From Saprospiraceae bacterium (GTDB lineage: Bacteria > Bacteroidota > Bacteroidia > Chitinophagales > Saprospiraceae): a DNA stretch of 64,000 nucleotides. This document shows positions 62,587-64,000 of this stretch, one piece after another. The first letter of the stretch is position 1; each line of letters opens with the position of its first letter. The notes under the pieces were generated by a model. The model was given only the letters and a program-made list of their open reading frames with translations, did no database searches and was not told where the DNA came from. Made by a program: the position numbers and the translations under genes. The stretch is from assembly GCA_016713025.1 (NCBI GenBank), contig JADJPZ010000004.1:868001-932000 (forward strand), written 5' to 3'.

Positions 62587-63882
62587 TTACATCAGAGCTC
62601 CGATAATGGTTGCCGAAAATAGTGAGGCTATCGTACCTCCCAAAAGTGCTTTCATCCCAAACTCTGACAATGTTTGTCTTTGACCGGGTGCCAATGATCC
62701 GATACCACCTATTTGAATACCGATACTTGCAAAGTTTGCAAAACCACAAAGCATATATGTAGCCATTATAACAGATTTTTGGTGGACTAAATGTACTGCG
62801 TTAGCTGGATTTTTAAGTTCCGCGAGCTGTGCATAAGCTACGAACTCACTGGAAGCTAGTTTAATTCCCAATAGCTGTCCCATTGTCATGATATCCTCAC
62901 TTGCTACGCCGATTAGCCACATGATTGGTGAAAAGACCATGCCTAGTATGGTCTCAATAGACAACTTCTCGTACATCGTATTGTCCGAAATTACATTGTT
63001 CAGATAAGTATATTCTCCGATTTTCCCAAGTCCATAATTGATAATGGCGATAAATGCTATAAATACTAAAAGCATAGCGGCTACGTTGGCTGCAAGTTTG
63101 AGGCCTTCTGTAGTTCCATTGGCTATGGCATCGAGCACGTTGGAACCTATATTTTCATAAGAGACATTGACGTCTGTGTTGATTGGTTCAGTTTGTGGAT
63201 ATAAAATTTTGGATATAAAGATGGCTCCGGGAGCTGCCATTACAGATGCTGCCAGTAGATGTTTTGCAAATTCCAATCTGAGCAATGGATCATCACCCCC
63301 CAAAAAACTAATATAAGCTGCCATGACAGCTCCGGCAACAGTGGCCATGCCGCCTATCATCACAAGTAGCATTTCTGATTTGTTCATTTTTTCAAGGTAT
63401 GCTTTGATCATCAAAGGAGCTTCTGTCTGACCAAGGAAAATATTACCTGTAACGGATAAACTTTCGGCCCCGGAAATGTGCAATAATTTTGTAAATACCA
63501 TAGCAAATGCTTTTACAACAAACTGTATGACACCCAGATAGAATAGTAAGGATGTTAATGCTGAGAAAAATACAATCGTGGGCAATACCTGGAACATAAA
63601 TATAAAACCAAAATTTTCTGCATTCATCATTCCTCCCAACAAAAATGTGCTTCCTGCTTTGGTAAAATCAAGGATCAAAACAAATATTCCACCTATAAAT
63701 TCGAAGATAGACTTGATAAATGGTACTTTTAAAACCCCTAAGGCCAATATCAGTTGCGCTCCTAAACCTATGCTCACGGTTTTCCAGTTGATCGCTTTTC
63801 GATTACTGCTGAATAAGTACCCTATACCGATAAGAACCATCATCCCTAAGAGTCCTCTGCCCATGTTGATCATTAATTCCAT
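62587..63882 (-). CDS. Concentrative nucleoside transporter (NupC/CNT family)
   Basis: 431 residues with about ten membrane segments. Signature segments: GNIFLGQTEAPLMIKAYL (the GQTEAP nucleoside-binding motif), GGMATVAGAVMAAYISFLGG, and GFANFASIGIQIGGIGSLAP near the end. Takes up nucleosides by sodium or proton symport at the inner membrane. It is the last gene of the window, with 118 bp of non-coding sequence to the edge. Confidence 0.92.
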   Translation of the reverse strand: MELMINMGRGLLGMMVLIGIGYLFSSNRKAINWKTVSIGLGAQLILALGVLKVPFIKSIFEFIGGIFVLILDFTKAGSTFLLGGMMNAENFGFIFMFQVLPTIVFFSALTSLLFYLGVIQFVVKAFAMVFTKLLHISGAESLSVTGNIFLGQTEAPLMIKAYLEKMNKSEMLLVMIGGMATVAGAVMAAYISFLGGDDPLLRLEFAKHLLAASVMAAPGAIFISKILYPQTEPINTDVNVSYENIGSNVLDAIANGTTEGLKLAANVAAMLLVFIAFIAIINYGLGKIGEYTYLNNVISDNTMYEKLSIETILGMVFSPIMWLIGVASEDIMTMGQLLGIKLASSEFVAYAQLAELKNPANAVHLVHQKSVIMATYMLCGFANFASIGIQIGGIGSLAPGQRQTLSEFGMKALLGGTIASLFSATIIGALM

Positions 63883-64000
63883 TATTTTCTGCGTGTTTTT
63901 TGTGACTTGATTTTAAAATGTGAATTGAAATCCGTTAATTTGTCGGAAAAATAGAATTAATATTCCAATCACAGAAGTTTATGAGCTTAAAAAATACTAA

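Overview
The window looks like a low-GC Bacteroidota chromosome segment, most plausibly a Saprospiraceae-like (Saprospirales/Chitinophagales) environmental lineage. The reasons are a type IX secretion PorP/SprF protein and a PorE-like OmpA protein, a very large protein with a gliding-motility-type (CHU_C) C-terminal sorting domain, many Cys lipoproteins with Bacteroidota-style signal peptides, a GH109-type Gfo/Idh/MocA protein, A-rich start regions without strong Shine-Dalgarno sites, and the fused hisB and hisIE genes. The taxonomic call is inference; no rRNA or tRNA gene was seen.

Layout: 1-1.28 kb, the end of an IS1182-family insertion sequence. 1.4-9.2 kb, a TIGR04282-type transferase, an M14 peptidase and a TonB-linked outer-membrane receptor with lipoproteins. 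9.5-11.1 kb, an ECF sigma locus with three matching 32-bp promoter-like repeats and three small membrane proteins. 11.1-14 kb, an LCIB-type carbonic anhydrase, a frameshifted bestrophin and an NAD(P)-binding oxidoreductase, divergent from an HxlR regulator. 15.7-21.3 kb, a tightly packed minus-strand operon headed by an M1 aminopeptidase homologue that has lost its catalytic residues. 21.4-28.5 kb, a GlxA-type regulator, TlpA/thioredoxin proteins, fragments of a transposase and a toxin-antitoxin pair, a 600-residue repeat protein, and non-coding mobile repeats. 28.8-33.7 kb, CorA and ribonucleotide reductase (nrdB-nrdA) behind a cluster of DnaA boxes. 35.6-38.3 kb, a TonB/ExbB/ExbD operon. 39-51.5 kb, the sorting-domain protein, mfd and the T9SS genes. 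51.6-58.9 kb, a complete histidine operon (hisG-D-C-B-H-A-F-IE) behind a leader peptide with six consecutive His codons and an attenuator. 59.3-63.9 kb, a small lipoprotein, GNAT, GH109-like protein, lipoprotein and CNT nucleoside transporter.

Two themes run across the window. First, the intergenic DNA carries at least three families of short non-coding elements with terminal inverted repeats; two families show 9-bp direct repeats at their borders, and one shares its termini with the resident IS1182-type IS. Second, five coding regions are broken at homopolymer runs (transposase, bestrophin twice, the TlpA-like protein, the small middle gene of the M1 operon, and hisB), most by an apparent single-base loss. 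Uncorrected sequencing indels are the simplest explanation, although several sites coincide with slippery heptamers. The small middle gene also carries a clean 14-bp tandem duplication.
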